From: Rhodospirillales bacterium
GTDB taxonomy: Bacteria; Pseudomonadota; Alphaproteobacteria; Acetobacterales; Acetobacteraceae
DNA length: 5,545 nucleotides
Direction of reading: 5' to 3'
Assembly: GCA_015654825.1 (NCBI GenBank)
Contig: JAATGE010000579.1
Coordinates: forward strand, 1-5,545
Under the pieces are notes generated by a model. The model did not search any database and had not been told where the DNA came from. It saw only the letters and a list, made by a program, of their open reading frames with translations. The stretch's first letter is position 1. Every line of letters begins with the position of its first letter. Position numbers and translations under genes: made by a program. This document shows positions 3,617-5,545 of the stretch, one piece after another.

Positions 3617-5545
3617 ATGTCAGGCGCCGTTTTCCGAGTCGGCAAGGCCGCACCCTCTGGCCAGGCAATGTTCCCGCCGCGCGTGCGCGCCGTGCTGGGC
3701 CCCACCAATACCGGCAAGACCCATCTGGCCATCACGCGGCTGCTGGCGCACGCCTCCGGCATGATCGGGTTTCCGCTGCGCCTGCTGGCGCGCGAGAACT
3801 ACGACCGCATGGTGGCGGCGAAGGGCGCGCGCCACGTGGCGCTGATTACCGGCGAGGAGAAAATCGTGCCGCCGGAGGCGCGCTGGTTCGCCGGCACGGC
3901 GGAGGCGATGCCGCTGGACCGGGTTTGCGAGTTCGTCGCGGTCGATGAAATCCAGCTCTGCGCCGATCCCGATCGCGGACACGTGTTCACCGAACGGCTG
4001 ATGCATGCGCGCGGCATGGTGGAAACGATGTTTTTGGGGGCGGAAACGATCCGGCCGCTGCTGAGCCAGCTCGTGCCGGAAGCGGAGATCGAAACCAGGC
4101 CGCGGCTGTCGCAACTTTCCTTCGCGGGCGCGACGAAACTGACGAAGCTGCCGCCGCGCTCCGCCATCGTGGCGTTTAGCGCGGGCGAAATATATGCGAT
4201 TGCAGAAATGATACGCAGGCGGCGCGGCGGCTGTGCCGTGGTGATGGGGCGGCTGTCGCCGCGCACGCGCAACGCGCAGGTGGCGCTGTACCAGGAAGGC
4301 GCGGTCGATTTCCTGGTCGCGACCGACGCGATCGGCATGGGGCTGAACATGGATGTGAACCATGTGGCCTTCGCCGGCTCGCAGAAATTCGACGGCAGCC
4401 GGCCGCGGCGGCTGTCGGCGCCGGAGGTGGCGCAGATCGCCGGCCGCGCCGGCCGCGGCATGCGCGACGGTACATTTGGTACTACGGCGACCTGCCCGGA
4501 ATTGCCGGAGGCGATGGCGGAGGCGGTGGAGGCGCATGTCTTCGAGCCGCTCGAGGCGCTGGCCTGGCGCAACGACGCGCTGGATTTTTCCGGCATCGAC
4601 GCGTTGCTGGCGAGCCTCGCCCTGCCGCCACCGCGGCCCGGCCTGGTGCGCGGTTACGATGCGAGCGACCTCGAAACGCTCGAGGCGCTGTCGCGCGACG
4701 GCGACGTGCGGGTACTGGCGCTCGGGCGGCGGCGCGTAAGGTTGCTGTGGGAAGCCTGCCAGGTGCCGGATTTCCGCAAAATCACCGACGACAGCCATGC
4801 CAAGCTGTGCGCGCGGATCTTCGGCCACCTGGCGCGCGGGCAGACCTTGCCGGAAGACTGGCTGGCGTCGCAATTCGATGCGCTGAGCCGGGTGGACGGC
4901 GATATCGATACGCTGATGGCGCGCCTCGCCGGCGTGCGGGTGTGGAGCTATATCGCGGCGCGCGGCGACTGGGTGCGCGACGCGGCGGCCTGGCAGGGGC
5001 GTGCGCGGGAGGTGGAGGATGCGCTTTCCGATGCGCTGCATGCCGGGCTGACGGCGCGCTTCGTCGATCGCCGGGCGGCCCACCTGATGCGGCGGCTGGA
5101 GGCGGTGGAGAACGCGGGCGAACTGCTCTCCGCGGTGACGGCGCGCGGCGAGGTGGTGGTCGAGGGCCATTCGGTGGGGCGCGTGGCCGGCTTTGAGTTT
5201 CATGCCGACCCGGCAACCGCGGGCGCCGAGAAGCGGCTGGTGCAGCGCGCCGCGCGCCGCGCGCTGCGCGCCGAAATGCCGCGCCGCGTGGCGTTGCTGG
5301 AGGCGGCGCCGGATAGCGATTTTTCCTTGCTGCCGGACCAGACCTTGCAGTGGGACGGGGTCGCGGTGGCGCGGCTGCGCCCGGGCGCCAGCCTGCTGCG
5401 GCCGCATGTGGAAGTGCTGGACAGCGAATTCCTGGACGGTCCACAGCGGGAACGGTTGCGCCAGCGCCTGGCGTTGTTCGTGGCGGCTTTGGTGGGGCGC
5501 GAATTCTCGCCGTTGTTGCGGGCGCAGGAGGCGGCGCGCGCGGAC
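3617..5545 (+). CDS. SUV3-like superfamily 2 RNA helicase (partial, runs off right edge)
   Basis: This ATP-dependent helicase resembles mitochondrial SUV3, which unwinds RNA for degradation; the bacterial homologues' role is poorly defined. The window ends after 643 in-frame codons without a stop. Helicase motifs appear in order: Walker A GPTNTGKTH (28-36); GFPLRLLARENYDR (51-64, motif Ia); DEIQ (110-113, the SUV3 form of the DExH/D box); LGAET (140-144); the second RecA-like domain with MGRLSPRTRNAQV (210-222); TDAIGMGLN (236-244, motif V); and QIAGRAGRG (273-281, motif VI, with arginine fingers). Residues from about 310 on are the helical and accessory part; about 500-643 is rich in Ala, Arg and Leu. 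All key residues are present. The start is uncertain: ATG 3617 and ATG 3668 (MFPPRVRAVLGPTNTGKTH) are both possible, neither with a strong ribosome site. The first 17 codons have mixed third positions, slightly favouring 3668. In many alphaproteobacteria this gene is followed by an S4-domain RNA-binding protein and a ferredoxin, which would lie outside the window. Confidence 0.93.
   Translation, partial: MSGAVFRVGKAAPSGQAMFPPRVRAVLGPTNTGKTHLAITRLLAHASGMIGFPLRLLARENYDRMVAAKGARHVALITGEEKIVPPEARWFAGTAEAMPLDRVCEFVAVDEIQLCADPDRGHVFTERLMHARGMVETMFLGAETIRPLLSQLVPEAEIETRPRLSQLSFAGATKLTKLPPRSAIVAFSAGEIYAIAEMIRRRRGGCAVVMGRLSPRTRNAQVALYQEGAVDFLVATDAIGMGLNMDVNHVAFAGSQKFDGSRPRRLSAPEVAQIAGRAGRGMRDGTFGTTATCPELPEAMAEAVEAHVFEPLEALAWRNDALDFSGIDALLASLALPPPRPGLVRGYDASDLETLEALSRDGDVRVLALGRRRVRLLWEACQVPDFRKITDDSHAKLCARIFGHLARGQTLPEDWLASQFDALSRVDGDIDTLMARLAGVRVWSYIAARGDWVRDAAAWQGRAREVEDALSDALHAGLTARFVDRRAAHLMRRLEAVENAGELLSAVTARGEVVVEGHSVGRVAGFEFHADPATAGAEKRLVQRAARRALRAEMPRRVALLEAAPDSDFSLLPDQTLQWDGVAVARLRPGASLLRPHVEVLDSEFLDGPQRERLRQRLALFVAALVGREFSPLLRAQEAARAD

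Noticed and set aside
3620..5407. A 595-codon open frame on the minus strand opposite the helicase
   Set aside because: Its product is Arg/Gln/His/Ala-rich with no recognisable domain. It arises because the helicase's GC-biased third positions remove stops from the opposite strand. The plus-strand frame has all SF2 helicase motifs in order.

Overview
The window is a GC-rich stretch of bacterial chromosome, most likely from an alphaproteobacterium (perhaps Rhodospirillales/Acetobacteraceae). That assignment is inferred from the strong G/C preference at third codon positions and from the alphaproteobacterial character of the SUV3-like helicase at the right end. No database search was possible.

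Layout. (a) Positions 1-128 hold the probable last codons of an upstream gene and a hairpin with a T-rich tail. (b) Positions 129-1106 (+) encode a polytopic membrane sugar-phosphate transferase of the WecA/WbpL/MraY superfamily, which starts polysaccharide assembly on undecaprenyl phosphate; it probably uses a TTG start. (c) Positions 1107-1269 are a short convergent spacer with an AT-rich palindrome followed by a very GC-rich, branched set of inverted repeats. (d) Positions 1270-1686 (-) encode a small MarR-type winged-helix regulator. (e) Positions 1687-2076 are a long gene-free stretch upstream of the regulator. It has a candidate promoter overlapped by a TTGCC...GGCAA dyad, and a degenerate tandem repeat of about 33 bp. 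(f) Positions 2077-3510 (-) encode an M17 leucyl-aminopeptidase-family enzyme with every metal ligand and catalytic residue in register, again probably with a TTG start. (g) Positions 3511-3616 are a divergent spacer with a perfect 12-bp palindrome. (h) Positions 3617-5545 (+) encode a SUV3-like DExH/D RNA helicase whose frame stays open to the window edge.

The genes do not form one pathway. They look like housekeeping chromosome: an envelope-polysaccharide gene, a regulator, a peptidase and an RNA helicase, each probably its own unit. I see no mobile element, CRISPR array, toxin-antitoxin pair, phage gene or defence system. The more unusual material is non-coding: the period-33 repeat and operator-like dyads upstream of the MarR gene, and the folded convergent spacer at 1135-1259.
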